Assembly: GCF_011067745.1 (NCBI RefSeq)
Contig: NZ_JAAMPJ010000002.1
Coordinates: 682,001-746,000, forward strand
Source of the DNA: Lentzea alba
GTDB taxonomy: Bacteria > Actinomycetota > Actinomycetes > Mycobacteriales > Pseudonocardiaceae
Length of the DNA stretch: 64,000 bases
Reading direction: 5' to 3'
A program made the translations under genes and the position numbers. Shown piece by piece: positions 15,468-24,684 of the stretch. The notes beneath the pieces are model-generated. The model was not told the origin of the DNA. It searched no databases and saw only the letters and a program-made list of their open reading frames with translations. Position 1 is the stretch's first letter. Each line of letters starts with the position of its first letter.

Positions 15468-16498
15468 GGGCGGAGTTCCTTCAGCACCAGGCGGGCCGCA
15501 GTGGCCAGCGGGCCCTTGGCGTTGCGCGGGAAGCGGCCCCGTTCCAGCACCTCGGCCAGGCCCGGTTCCGGTCTCATCTGGGTGAGCAGGGGGATACCGA
15601 TCACGTCGGCCATCTCGGTGGCTTGCAGGTTGCCGGGGGACGGGCCGCGCACCACCAGGCGGATGTTGCGGCCCTGGGTGAGCAGGCGGGAGGCGACGCG
15701 GCAGGCGGCGGCGGTTGCTCGTACTTCGGCCGGTACCACGAGGACGGTCAGGTCGGTGCGGTCCAGGGCTGCTGAGGCGGCGGCGGTCGGGTGGCGGGGA
15801 AGGTCGCAGACGACGGTGTTGCCAGCGCGGCGGCCTGCGTCCAGGACTGCGGCCACCGCGGCTGGTTCCGGGTCTGGGCCGGTGCGGTCGCAGGCCAGGA
15901 CGCTCAGGCTGCCCGAGGCGGGCAGGGCCGCACGGAGAGCGGACATCGGGACTCGGCCGCCGGTGCAGTGCACGCCTGGCCAGCGGGCGCCCTCATCCGA
16001 CTCGGTGCCCAGGGCCAGGTCTATGCCGCCGCCCAGGGGGTCGCAGTCGACGAGCATGGCCTCGCCGCCCGTCGCCACCGCCTCACGGCCGCAGGCGATG
16101 GCCAGGATCGAGGCGCCGGAGCCGCCTCGGCCGCCTACGAACGAGACCACTCGGCCGCGGTCGGAGGGCGGGCCCTCGTCCACGTCGGCGAGAGCGCCCA
16201 CCAGCAGGCGGCCCTCCACCGGCAGTTCGAGCACTCCGTCGGCGCCCAGGGCCACGGCCGGGGCCCAGGGCGGGTCGCCTCCGTGGACCACCAGGACGCC
16301 GGAGCGGCGGGGGAAGTTCGCGTCCAGGCAGGCGGAGACCGCGGCCGGGTCCAGCAGGACCAAGGGAGCGGTGTGCCACTCGGAGCGCAGGGCGGTCACG
16401 TCGGAGGCGCACGAGACCTCGCAGTCGGCCGCGGCGGCGATGCGGAGGACCTCGTCGAGCAGGTCCGGGTCGGTGAGGAGGGCGCTGGGTTTGGGCAT
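15464..16498 (-). CDS. ssd: Septum-site-determining-like protein Ssd (CpaE/MinD-like)
   Basis: Protein of 344 residues: an N-terminal receiver-like domain (about 1-110) and a P-loop ATPase-like domain starting VVSFVGGRGGSGASILA near residue 130. In place of the deviant Walker A GKGGxGKT it has GGRGGSGAS, so the invariant lysine is lost, as in Rv3660c-type Ssd proteins. CVDCDPLGGGIDLALG-like residues follow. Family members couple Tad pilus placement with septum regulation. It is the first gene of the tad operon. The ATG has only a weak ribosome site; a GTG three codons earlier is possible. Confidence 0.88.
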   Translation of the reverse strand: MPKPSALLTDPDLLDEVLRIAAAADCEVSCASDVTALRSEWHTAPLVLLDPAAVSACLDANFPRRSGVLVVHGGDPPWAPAVALGADGVLELPVEGRLLVGALADVDEGPPSDRGRVVSFVGGRGGSGASILAIACGREAVATGGEAMLVDCDPLGGGIDLALGTESDEGARWPGVHCTGGRVPMSALRAALPASGSLSVLACDRTGPDPEPAAVAAVLDAGRRAGNTVVCDLPRHPTAAASAALDRTDLTVLVVPAEVRATAAACRVASRLLTQGRNIRLVVRGPSPGNLQATEMADVIGIPLLTQMRPEPGLAEVLERGRFPRNAKGPLATAARLVLKELRP

Positions 16499-16711
16499 GG
16501 GGTCCACGCTGGTGGGTCGTGATGAACGACACAACGGGCGAAGATCCAGATGTGGACAAATCGCGGGGTGTGGACAAGTCGCGATCTTGAGGCGCCTGGA
16601 CGGCGGGAAGTGTCGGACCTGTGTGCGAGTCTGGAGGGTTGGGCGGCGAAAGCCGGGCAAAGGGCCGCAGAGGTCCAGTCGCGGTGACGCGGAAACGGGG
16701 TCCGGATATGG

Positions 16712-16779
16712 GACGACCCCCGCCAGGGGGGAGGGACGGGGGTCGTCAATGGTTCAGTCCCGGGGGGTCGGACTGAACC
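16712..16779. repeat. Two adjacent perfect inverted repeats upstream of ssd
   Basis: First: GACGACCCCCG (16712-16722) and CGGGGGTCGTC (16737-16747). Second: GGTTCAGTCC (16751-16760), loop of 9, GGACTGAACC (16770-16779). They lie in the 450-base divergent region between ssd and the HAD gene. They may act as operators, a back-to-back terminator, or fold in an ssd leader. No identification made. Confidence 0.6.
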
Positions 16780-16946
16780 CGTCCGTCGAACCGGACCCTC
16801 CTACTGTATCCCCATGCGCCAGTGCTGCGCGCAACTTCGGCAACAGCCGCGGGGCAAGTTTCGGTAACCGTGACACACAATGGATTCGTACACGAACGAA
16901 ATGCCGCCCGAACGGCCTACTGACGAGTACGCCTAAGCTGCGGTAC

Positions 16947-17741
16947 ATGAGTCGGATCGCCGCCTTCTTCGACCTCGACAAGACCGTGATCGCGAAGTCG
17001 AGCACGCTGGCGTTCAGCCGTCCCTTCTTCCAGGAGGGGCTGATCAACCGCCGCGCGGTGCTGAAGAGCGCTTATGCGCAGTTCGTGTTCATGCTCGCCG
17101 GCGCGGACGCGGACCAGATGGACCGCATGCGCGCGCACATCACCGCACTGGCCGCGGGCTGGGACGTCGAACAGATCCGCAGCATCGTGAACGAGACGCT
17201 TCACGACATCGTCGATCCACTCGTCTACAAAGAAGCGACGCAGTTGATCGCCGACCACAAAGCCGAGGGTCACGACGTCGTCATCGTGAGTGCGTCCGGC
17301 GAGGAACTCGTCGCCCCGATCGCCCAGATGATCGGTGCGGACTTCAGCGTCGGCACGAAGATGGTCGTGCACGACGGCCGCTACACCGGCGACATCGACT
17401 TCTACTGCGCGGCGGACAACAAGGCGGTCGCGATCAAGCAGCTCGCCGCCGAGCACGGTTACGACCTCACCCAGAGCTACGCCTACTCGGACAGCGTCAC
17501 GGACCTGCCGATGCTCGAGGTCGTCGGCCACCCGACGGTCGTGAACCCGGACCGCGGCCTGCGCCGCACCGCCCTGGAGAAGGACTGGCCGGTCCTGCAG
17601 TTCGTCGACCCGGTGAGCCTGCGCTCCCGCATCCCCACCCCGTCGGGCAAGGCGGTCGCGGTGACGGCCATCAGCCTCGGCGCGGTCGCGGCCGCCGGCG
17701 CCGCCTGGTACGGCCTGCGGCGCAAGCGCGGCAGGGACTGA
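16947..17741 (+). CDS. HAD-IB family phosphatase (Rv3661-like, SerB superfamily)
   Basis: Phosphohydrolase of 264 residues. Motif I is FFDLDKTVIAKSS (DxDxT nucleophile pair), motif II VIVSASGEE, motif III with K and YSDSVTDLPML. The C-terminus carries a hydrophobic helix AVTAISLGAVAAAGAAWYGL followed by RRKRGRD, so the enzyme is probably tail-anchored to the membrane. Its place divergent from ssd matches Rv3661. The substrate is not known; phosphoserine is possible by family but not shown. TAAGCT ends 7 bases before the ATG, so translation may be leaderless. Confidence 0.88.
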   Translation: MSRIAAFFDLDKTVIAKSSTLAFSRPFFQEGLINRRAVLKSAYAQFVFMLAGADADQMDRMRAHITALAAGWDVEQIRSIVNETLHDIVDPLVYKEATQLIADHKAEGHDVVIVSASGEELVAPIAQMIGADFSVGTKMVVHDGRYTGDIDFYCAADNKAVAIKQLAAEHGYDLTQSYAYSDSVTDLPMLEVVGHPTVVNPDRGLRRTALEKDWPVLQFVDPVSLRSRIPTPSGKAVAVTAISLGAVAAAGAAWYGLRRKRGRD

Positions 17742-18259
17742 AGTCAAGCCCGCGAAGCACAAAAACACCGAAGGTGACGGGTACCGGCGAGTAGCGGCAA
17801 CGCCACGCACACGTGGTGCCCGCGTGAGTGCACGCCGCCGCCCTGTCAGCGGTACCCGAAAACGGAGAAACGCTCACAAATCCAGAAACGCCAGTACTTT
17901 CACTACTGAACGTGGCTTGAACGGTGCACCCGTCCGAGCCCTTGCTGTGACCGGCCCCACGCACTTAAATGGGTGGTGCGGACCTCGGGTCGGCCAGGGG
18001 CCAGACGAAGAGAAGTCAGGATCCACCCCGACCAAGCTCCGTGCGCGGACTTCGAGCACCCACGCGCAGCACGCCGCGGGAGGCTTGTCGTCTAGGGCCT
18101 GCGTACCGGGACGCCGGACGCCGAGGCCAGGGTTGTACGACTAGAGTTGCACGCTTGGTAACTCGCAAGCCCGCGCTGAAGACGGGGCCACCCTTCCGAG
18201 GGTGGCCCCGTCTGCTTGTTCGGTCAAAAATTGCCTCCGGACGGCAGAATGTTCGCCCG
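17742..18259. other. Long intergenic region, possible small RNA at its end
   Basis: About 520 bases with no convincing coding frame. The distal part (about 18142-18217) has TAGAGT as a possible -10 box and ends in a strong hairpin, which could bound a transcript of roughly 65 bases. No tRNA, 6C, tmRNA, RNase P or SRP RNA features were recognised. Confidence 0.4.
18182..18217 (+). terminator. Strong hairpin terminator without obvious upstream gene
   Basis: Perfect 13-base stem ACGGGGCCACCCT / AGGGTGGCCCCGT closed by TCCG, followed by CTGCTT. The closest coding gene on this strand ends 440 bases upstream, so it more likely serves an unannotated transcript. Confidence 0.75.
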
Positions 18260-18288
18260 TTGACCCACCACGCAGCCGTGAGTAACTT
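18260..18288 (+). promoter_or_regulatory. Predicted promoter of the nagZ-namZ-amiE-like operon
   Basis: TTGACC, 17 bases, TAACTT, with CCGTTGACCC and AGTAA shared with the promoter of murR. Start point would be near 18295, giving a leader of about 43 bases with GGGAGG before the GTG start. Confidence 0.65.
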
Positions 18289-18337
18289 GCGAAATGCGCC
18301 AGTTACCTGTGGGAACATCACCGGGAGGCAAGGGATA

Positions 18338-20029
18338 GTGCGGAAAATCGCCGCGTTCACGCTGGTCACGGCCATGGTTGCGCTCACGCCGGTGGCGAGA
18401 GCGGACGCCTCGGTGACCACGCTGCGCGGGATGTCTCTGGAAGAGAAGGTCGGCCAGCTCTTCGTCACGTACGTCAACGGCCAGGCCGCCGACGTCCCGC
18501 ACCCCAAGAACCAGACCGACTTCGGCGTGGCGACGGCCGCGGAGATGGTGCGCAAGTACCGCCCCGGCGGCGTCATCTACTTCAACAACTCCACGCGCGA
18601 CAACATCGACACCCCGAAGCAGATCGCACAGCTCTCCAACGGCCTGCAGAAGGCCAGCCCCATCCCGTTGCTCATCTCGACCGACCAGGAGATGGGCCTC
18701 GTCACGCGCATCGGCCCGCCGGCCACGCAGCTGCCGGGCAACATGGCCCTCGGCGCCGGCCGCAGCACGCAGGACGCCGAAGAGGCCGCGAGGATCACCG
18801 CCCAGGAGCTCCGCGCGATGGGCATCAACCAGAACTTCGCGCCGGACGCCGACGTCAACTCCAACCCGGCGAACCCGATCATCGGCGTGCGCAGCTTCGC
18901 GAGCGACCCGAAACTCGCCGCCGACATGGTCAGCGCCCAGGTCCAGGGCTACGAGGGCCGCCGCTGGTTCGACATGAGCTCGGTCACCTCGACCGCCAAG
19001 CACTTCCCCGGCCACGGCGACACGGCCGAGGACAGCCACACCAGCCTGCCGGTCTCCAACCGCAGCCTCGACCAGTGGCGTCAGATCGACGCGCCGCCGT
19101 TCCAGGCCGCCATCGCCGCCAAGATCGACTCGATCATGACCGCGCACATCCAGGTGCCGCAGATCGACCCGTCGGGCAACCCGGCCACGCTCTCCCCGCG
19201 GGTCATCACCGGTCTGTTGCGCGAAGAGCTGAAGTACGACGGTGTCGTCATCACCGACTCGCTGGAGATGGCGGGCGTCCGCAAGCTCCACTCCGACGCC
19301 GAGATCCCGGTGCTGGCCATCAAGGCCGGGGTCGACCAGCTGCTGATGCCGCCGAACCTCGGCCTCGCGATCGACAGCGTCCTCAAGGCCGTCCGCAGCG
19401 GTGAGATCACCGAGCAGCGCATCGACCAGAGCGTGCTGCGCATCCTCAAGATGAAGCTCCTGCGCGGCGTCATGCTCAACGCCCAGGTCGACGAGAACAA
19501 GGTCGACCAGGTCGTCGGCTCCAACACGCAAAAAGCCCAAGCGATCGCCGACCGCACCATCACCGCCGTCCGCAACGACGCGCAGGCAATCCCGCTCAAC
19601 GCCACGGCTCCCCTGGTCGTCGGCACCAGCGACGCACCCACGACGGCCCTCGCCGCCAGGATCAAGGGCACGAAGGTCGTCACGGCGACGAGCCCCACGC
19701 CGGCGCAAACGCAACAAGCACTGGCAGCCGCGGCCAACGCGGACAAGATCGTCGTGCTGACCAACAACCTGAGCACCCGGCCCGCCCAGCTCGACCTGCT
19801 CAACCAGCTGGTCGCCACCGGCAAACCGGTCATCGCGGTCGCCACCGGCAACCCGTACGACGTCGCCCACGGCAACGCCAAGACGTGGCTCGCCACCTAC
19901 TCGACCACGACCGTCTCGATGGAGGCGCTGGCCAGGATCCTGCTCGGCGAGGCCAAGCCGCAGGGCAAGCTCCCGGTCGACGTCCCCGGCCCGACGCCCT
20001 ACCCGCTGGGACACGGGGTGACCTGGTGA
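18338..20029 (+). CDS. nagZ: Secreted family 3 glycoside hydrolase, NagZ-type beta-N-acetylhexosaminidase
   Basis: Protein of 563 residues with signal peptide (MRKIAAFTLVTAMVALTPVARA). The GH3 barrel holds KHFPGHGDT near residue 221 followed by DSH, the catalytic His-Asp dyad loop of NagZ enzymes, and the nucleophile in TDSLEMAG near residue 306. A second domain of about 200 residues follows, as in Gram-positive NagZ. It should remove GlcNAc from peptidoglycan fragments outside the membrane. First gene of an operon whose order (nagZ, namZ, beta-lactamase-like) matches B. subtilis ybbD-ybbC-ybbE. GTG start is chosen from GGGAGG and the signal sequence. Confidence 0.9.
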   Translation: MRKIAAFTLVTAMVALTPVARADASVTTLRGMSLEEKVGQLFVTYVNGQAADVPHPKNQTDFGVATAAEMVRKYRPGGVIYFNNSTRDNIDTPKQIAQLSNGLQKASPIPLLISTDQEMGLVTRIGPPATQLPGNMALGAGRSTQDAEEAARITAQELRAMGINQNFAPDADVNSNPANPIIGVRSFASDPKLAADMVSAQVQGYEGRRWFDMSSVTSTAKHFPGHGDTAEDSHTSLPVSNRSLDQWRQIDAPPFQAAIAAKIDSIMTAHIQVPQIDPSGNPATLSPRVITGLLREELKYDGVVITDSLEMAGVRKLHSDAEIPVLAIKAGVDQLLMPPNLGLAIDSVLKAVRSGEITEQRIDQSVLRILKMKLLRGVMLNAQVDENKVDQVVGSNTQKAQAIADRTITAVRNDAQAIPLNATAPLVVGTSDAPTTALAARIKGTKVVTATSPTPAQTQQALAAAANADKIVVLTNNLSTRPAQLDLLNQLVATGKPVIAVATGNPYDVAHGNAKTWLATYSTTTVSMEALARILLGEAKPQGKLPVDVPGPTPYPLGHGVTW

Positions 20030-21231
20030 GACGACGGAGCTTCCTCGCAGCGAGCGCCCTGTCCGTCCCCCTCGTCACCGCCACAACCGCCACCGCGGCC
20101 CCGAAGCTCACGACAGCCGCCGAACAACTCGCGCAGGACGGCTGGCGCAAGCTCAAGGGCCGCAAGGTCGGCGTGCTGACGAACCCGACGGGCGTCCTCA
20201 AGGACCAGACCCACGTCGTCGACTCGATGGTCGCCCACGGCGCCAAGCCGCAGGCCGTCTTCGGCCCCGAACACGGCTTCCGCGGCACGGCTCAGGCCGG
20301 CGGCTCCGAGGGCGACTACGCGGACCCACGCACGGGCGTGCCGGTGTACGACGCGTACGGCGCCAACGCCACAAAGCTCCAAGCGATGTTCACGAAGGCG
20401 GGCATCGACACGGTCGTGTTCGACATCGCGGACGTAGGTGCGCGCTTCTACACCTACATCTGGTCGATGTACACGGCGATGCAGGCCGCACCTGACCTGG
20501 ACTTCATCGTCCTCGACCGCCCGAACCCCATCGGCGGCAACGCGAACGGCCCGCAGCTCGATCCGGCCTATGCGACCTTCGTGGGCCTGAAGCCGATCGT
20601 CCAGCAACACGGCATGACCGTCGGCGAACTCGCCCGCTTCTTCAAGGGCGAGTTCGACCTGACCACGAAACTCGAAGTGGTCAACGTCAGGGGCTGGCGC
20701 CGCAACCAGCTCGACACCGGCCTGCCGTGGGTGCCGCCGAGCCCGAACATGCCCACGCAGGACACCGCGCTGGTCTACCCCGGCACGTGTCTGTTCGAGG
20801 GCACGGTGCTGTCCGAGGGTCGCGGCACCACCCGCCCGTTCGAAACCGTCGGCGCGCCCGGCATCGACTGGCGCTGGGCCGAGGCCCTCAACGCCTTGAA
20901 CCTCAAGGGAGTCAGGTTCCGCGAGACCTACTTCGCGCCGACCTTCAACAAGTTCCAGGGCAAGACCTGCGGCGGTGTCACCCTGCACGTCACCGACGCG
21001 ACCGAGTTCGACGCGATCGAAGCCGCCGTCGCCATGCTGATCACCGCGAAGTCCTTGTACCCCAGCGTGTTCGCGTGGCGTCCGGACAACTGGATCGACA
21101 AGCTGAGCGGCTCGGACCGGCTGCGCAAGATGATCGACGCCCAGGCCCCGCTGCACGAGATCGTCGGGGCGTGGCAACGAGAACTGCAGCAGTTCCGCCG
21201 CACCCGTCTGCCCTACCTGCGCTACCGGTGA
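20026..21231 (+). CDS. namZ: DUF1343 exo-beta-N-acetylmuramidase, NamZ (GH171) family
   Basis: Protein of 401 residues. MRRRSFLAASALSVPLVTATTA-type N-terminus has a twin-arginine pattern (RRRSFL), so Tat export is likely. The body has LTNPTGVLKD, FGPEHGFRG, FDIADVGARFYTYIWSMY, LDRPNPIGG and ILSEGRGTTRPFE-like (VLSEGRGTTRPFE), all hallmarks of DUF1343. B. subtilis NamZ removes terminal MurNAc from glycan chains; with NagZ it strips chains to single sugars. GTG start overlaps the nagZ stop by four bases, confirming co-translation. Confidence 0.9.
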   Translation: MRRRSFLAASALSVPLVTATTATAAPKLTTAAEQLAQDGWRKLKGRKVGVLTNPTGVLKDQTHVVDSMVAHGAKPQAVFGPEHGFRGTAQAGGSEGDYADPRTGVPVYDAYGANATKLQAMFTKAGIDTVVFDIADVGARFYTYIWSMYTAMQAAPDLDFIVLDRPNPIGGNANGPQLDPAYATFVGLKPIVQQHGMTVGELARFFKGEFDLTTKLEVVNVRGWRRNQLDTGLPWVPPSPNMPTQDTALVYPGTCLFEGTVLSEGRGTTRPFETVGAPGIDWRWAEALNALNLKGVRFRETYFAPTFNKFQGKTCGGVTLHVTDATEFDAIEAAVAMLITAKSLYPSVFAWRPDNWIDKLSGSDRLRKMIDAQAPLHEIVGAWQRELQQFRRTRLPYLRYR

Positions 21232-21238
21232 GGACGCG

Positions 21239-22762
21239 ATGCTCATCCCTGCCCTGGCCGCCGCACTCGTGACGGTCGCGATCCCCGGCCACTTCGACCA
21301 GCCCCAGGACGGTTTCGCGCACCCGTGGACCACCCTGCGCGAATCCAACCCGTACTGGGCCAACCTCGACCCCGAGCCGATCAACACTGCCCTGCGCCAG
21401 GTCCGCGACTTCACCAAACCCCAGGCCAACGGCAAACCGCTGTTCGCCGGCGCCGTCACGATGTACGTGCACGACGGCAAGATCGTCACGCACGACCGCA
21501 CCGGCTACGCGGTGCTCTACCAGGACCAGCAGACCCAGTTGCCGGAAGACGAACGCGTCCCGATGAAGAAGGACACGATCTTCGACCTCGCCTCGATCTC
21601 CAAGCTCTTCACGTCGATCGCGGTGATCCAGCAGGTCGAGCAGGGCCGGGTGAACATCGACGAGAGGGTCGCCACCTACCTGCCCGAGTTCGGCGTGAAC
21701 GGCAAGGAGAACATCACCGTCAAGCAGCTCCTCACACACACGAGCGGCCTCGAACCGTTCATCGCGTTGTGGAAGCTGTACCCGGATGTCCCGTCACGCA
21801 TCAAGGCGGTGATGGACGTGAAGCCGAAGTCCACGCCCGGCACCACGTACGTCTACTCCGACCTGAACCTGATCACGCTCGGCGAGCTCGTTCACAAAGT
21901 CAGCGGCAGGAAGCTCGACCAGGCGGTCAGGGACGGCATCACCAAGCCGCTCAACATGAAGGACACCGGCTACAACCCGAAGGCCAGGAACCGAACGGCC
22001 GCGACGGAGTTCCAGGCCGCACCGCCACGCGGCATGGTCCGCGGCGAGGTGCACGACGAGAACGCCTGGTCCCTCGGAGGAGTCGCCGGCCACGCCGGTG
22101 TGTTCGGCACGGCCAAGGACCTCGCGATCCTCGGCCAGACGATCCTCAACGGCGGCACCTACCAGGGTCGCCGGATCCTGACCGAGCACTCCGTCGAGCT
22201 GATGCTCACGAACTTCAACCAGCAGTTCCCCGACAACGCCCACGGGCTCGGTTTCGAGCTCGACCAGCGTTGGTACATGGGTGGCCTGAGCGGACCGGGA
22301 ACCGCAGGTCACACCGGCTACACCGGCACGTCGTTCGTGATCGACAAGGCCTCGCGGTCGATCGCGATCCTGCTGGCCAACCGCGTGCACCCGAGCCGTG
22401 ACTGGGGCAGCGTCAACCCCGCCCGCCGCGCGGTCGCCGACGGCCTGGCCAACGCGCTCGCCGTCCAGTCGCACGGAAAGCAGTGGCGGGCAACGACTTC
22501 CGGCGGCACGCTCACCGCGGAACGCCCGGTCGAGGTCTTCGTCGACGTCGACAAGGGCGACAAGCTGACGATCCAGCACTGGAACGGCACGGGCTGGCAG
22601 GACGTCCGCACGATCACCACCACTGAACGCCGTTGGGTTGCCACAGAACAAAAGAAGTCCCGATTCGTCTACACGAAGGCAGGCCAGTACAACGGCCGTG
22701 GCGTGTACGTCCACGCCCGTGGCGACGTCACCGCGGAAGGCTGGTCAGTGGCACGCCGCTAG
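21239..22762 (+). CDS. Secreted serine hydrolase, class C beta-lactamase/PBP fold (AmiE/YbbE-like)
   Basis: Protein of 507 residues with a short signal (MLIPALAAALVTVAIPG). The SxxK motif is SISK in DLASISKLFTS, the YxN-type motif is YSDLN, and HTGYTG takes the place of the KTG triad, as in B. subtilis YbbE/AmiE and esterase-type beta-lactamase homologues. A C-terminal domain of about 100 residues resembles a beta-sandwich. By operon position it probably trims peptide from muropeptides (amidase role in B. subtilis). It starts 8 bases after namZ with GAGGA before the ATG, and overlaps the convergent mocR gene by 18 bases. Confidence 0.85.
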   Translation: MLIPALAAALVTVAIPGHFDQPQDGFAHPWTTLRESNPYWANLDPEPINTALRQVRDFTKPQANGKPLFAGAVTMYVHDGKIVTHDRTGYAVLYQDQQTQLPEDERVPMKKDTIFDLASISKLFTSIAVIQQVEQGRVNIDERVATYLPEFGVNGKENITVKQLLTHTSGLEPFIALWKLYPDVPSRIKAVMDVKPKSTPGTTYVYSDLNLITLGELVHKVSGRKLDQAVRDGITKPLNMKDTGYNPKARNRTAATEFQAAPPRGMVRGEVHDENAWSLGGVAGHAGVFGTAKDLAILGQTILNGGTYQGRRILTEHSVELMLTNFNQQFPDNAHGLGFELDQRWYMGGLSGPGTAGHTGYTGTSFVIDKASRSIAILLANRVHPSRDWGSVNPARRAVADGLANALAVQSHGKQWRATTSGGTLTAERPVEVFVDVDKGDKLTIQHWNGTGWQDVRTITTTERRWVATEQKKSRFVYTKAGQYNGRGVYVHARGDVTAEGWSVARR

Positions 22763-24082
22763 CACTTCAGTGAACAACGGGAGAGCCCGTGGAAACGCGG
22801 GCGCTCCAAAGCTCACCACGATCCCCGTGCGGTCGTCGTCGCTCAGCTCGTGCCGGAACCCCGAGAGAGGACTGACCTCGATCCCGCGTTCGAACGCGGT
22901 CTGCACGATCTCCGCTTCATAGGGCGTATCCAGCACAGCGTGCATACCGGCCGCGATACCCGAAACCGATGCGTACGGCGAAACAGCCTCCACAAGCCGG
23001 TCACGCCTTCGTTGGTACTTAAACCGCATTCGTCGCACGTGGCTGTCGTACGCGCCCGACGACAAGAAGTCAGCCAACGCCAGTTGGTCAAGCATGCTGC
23101 TGTACTGCTCGCGATCGGTCTTCAGCGACAAGATCGGATCCACGAACCGGTCCGGCAACACCATCCACGCGATTCGCAGCGCGGGCGACAACGCCTTGCT
23201 GGACGTGCCCAGGTACACGACGTGCTCGGGATCGAGCCCCTGCACCGCTCCGACGGGCTGCCGGTCGTAGCGGAACTCACCGTCGTAGTCGTCTTCCAGC
23301 ACAAGGCCACCCACGCGCCGTGCCCACTCCACGGCCGATGCGCGCCGCAGCGGGTGCAACGGACCGCCCAACGGGAACTGGTGCGCCGGCGTGAGCACAC
23401 ACACGCGGCGATCGTCCGGCAGCTGTTCGGTGTTCGCGCCGTGGTCGTCCACCTTCAGCGGCACGGTCGACTTCCACAACGACTGGTGAAAGCCCAGCCC
23501 GTACTCCTCGACCACGGTCGGCGGCTTCAACAGCCGGTTGAACATCCGGATGCCGTCCGCGAACCCCGAACACACCACGATCCGCTCTGGATCGGCCCGC
23601 ACACCCCGCGCCCGCGCCAGGTACTCCGCCAGCGCCGTCCGCAGCTCGATCCGCCCCTGCGGATCCCCCGGCCCGAACGCCTCCGACGGCGCCGCCATCA
23701 GCGCCCGCCGCGTCGACCGGATCCACTCCGTGCGCGGGAACTCGGTGATGTCCGGTGTGGACACCGTCAGGTCGAACCGCACGTCCGGCCCCAGTGCCTG
23801 CCGCTTGACCGGCGCAGGTGGCGAAACCCGTTGGGCGACCACGGTTCCGGACCCCTGGCGCGCCGTCAGCCAGCCCTCCGCGACGAGTTCGGCGTAGGCC
23901 TCCGCGACGGTGTTCCGCGCGATCCCCAGATCCGCGGCGAGCGACCGCGAGGCGGGCAGCCGGGTCCCCGGCGGCAGCCGCGCGGACCGGACCGCTTCCC
24001 GCAGTGACGCCGTCAGCCGATGCCGCAGCCCACCCGGACCGGACAGGTCGAGGTGGAAGTCCAGATTGGCCCAAGATTCCAC
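22745..24082 (-). CDS. MocR/PdxR-family regulator (GntR HTH fused to aminotransferase domain)
   Basis: Protein of about 445 residues. An N-terminal GntR winged helix (RHRLTASLREAVRSARLPPGTRLPASRSLA, seen around residues 20-65) is followed by a fold-type I aminotransferase domain with LEDDYDGEFRYD and the PLP lysine region YLGTSSKALSPALR. MocR regulators sense PLP or an amino-compound and act on the divergent gene. The start was taken at GTG (VESWANLDFH); the frame is open further up but crosses the shared promoter region. No ribosome site is seen, so it may be leaderless. Confidence 0.88.
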   Translation of the reverse strand: MESWANLDFHLDLSGPGGLRHRLTASLREAVRSARLPPGTRLPASRSLAADLGIARNTVAEAYAELVAEGWLTARQGSGTVVAQRVSPPAPVKRQALGPDVRFDLTVSTPDITEFPRTEWIRSTRRALMAAPSEAFGPGDPQGRIELRTALAEYLARARGVRADPERIVVCSGFADGIRMFNRLLKPPTVVEEYGLGFHQSLWKSTVPLKVDDHGANTEQLPDDRRVCVLTPAHQFPLGGPLHPLRRASAVEWARRVGGLVLEDDYDGEFRYDRQPVGAVQGLDPEHVVYLGTSSKALSPALRIAWMVLPDRFVDPILSLKTDREQYSSMLDQLALADFLSSGAYDSHVRRMRFKYQRRRDRLVEAVSPYASVSGIAAGMHAVLDTPYEAEIVQTAFERGIEVSPLSGFRHELSDDDRTGIVVSFGAPAFPRALPLFTEVLAACH

Positions 24083-24112
24083 GACTGGATTGCACCATGC
24101 CGGGGGCCAATC
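24064..24112. promoter_or_regulatory. Inverted repeat in mocR / AhpD-like divergent region
   Basis: GATTGGCC (24064-24071) and GGCCAATC (24105-24112), perfect 8-base arms. One arm is just inside the chosen mocR start. MocR proteins usually bind repeats between divergent genes; the assignment is tentative. Confidence 0.3.
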
Positions 24113-24131
24113 GGCTCCATAGGTTGTGCAG

Positions 24132-24578
24132 ATGAACAACCGAATCGACCTCGCCAAGAAAGCGCCGAAGGTCTACCGCGCCATGATCGCTCTCGACGCC
24201 GCCGCGCGTGAGGGCCTGGACGAGCAACTGGCGGAGCTCGTCCGCATCAGGGCATCCCAGCTCAACCACTGCGCCTACTGCATCAACATGCACACGGCTG
24301 ACGCCCGGATGGGTGGCGAATCCGAGGCGCGCATCTACCTCCTCAACGCGTGGGAGGAAGCCGGCGACCTCTACACCGAGAAGGAGCGGGCGGCGCTTCG
24401 GCTGACCGAGGCCATCACGGTCCTGAGCAGCCACGAGTACGTCAGCGACGAGGTCTATGAGCGGGCCGCGAAGCACTTCGGCGAGGAGGAGCTGGCCCAG
24501 CTCATCGCGCTGATCTTCACCATCAACTCCTGGAACCGGATTGCCGTGTCCACCAGGAAGGTGCCCAACGTTCGGTGA
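24132..24578 (+). CDS. Carboxymuconolactone decarboxylase family protein (AhpD-like)
   Basis: Protein of 148 residues. The core LVRIRASQLNHCAYCINMH contains the CxxC...H active-site pattern of AhpD-type alkylhydroperoxidase proteins, with the acidic residue in the preceding helix. These proteins relay reducing equivalents to peroxiredoxins or act as small peroxidases. It is divergent from a MocR regulator, a very common pairing in actinobacteria, which suggests MocR control. A GTG two codons earlier is an alternative start; no clear ribosome site is present. Confidence 0.88.
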   Translation: MNNRIDLAKKAPKVYRAMIALDAAAREGLDEQLAELVRIRASQLNHCAYCINMHTADARMGGESEARIYLLNAWEEAGDLYTEKERAALRLTEAITVLSSHEYVSDEVYERAAKHFGEEELAQLIALIFTINSWNRIAVSTRKVPNVR

Positions 24579-24649
24579 CGTTCGGCCGCAGATTTGCCCG
24601 TACAGGGTGACTTTCGGACACAGTTGGGGTGAGTTCCGCCCACACTCCG

Positions 24650-24678
24650 TTGACCCCCGAAGTGGCGGTTAGTAAGTT
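24650..24678 (+). promoter_or_regulatory. Predicted promoter of murR-murQ
   Basis: TTGACC, 17 bases, TAAGTT. The GTG start follows the -10 box by 6 bases, so the mRNA is probably leaderless. CCGTTGACCC and AGTAA are shared with the promoter before nagZ. Confidence 0.7.
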
Positions 24679-24684
24679 TCCCAC

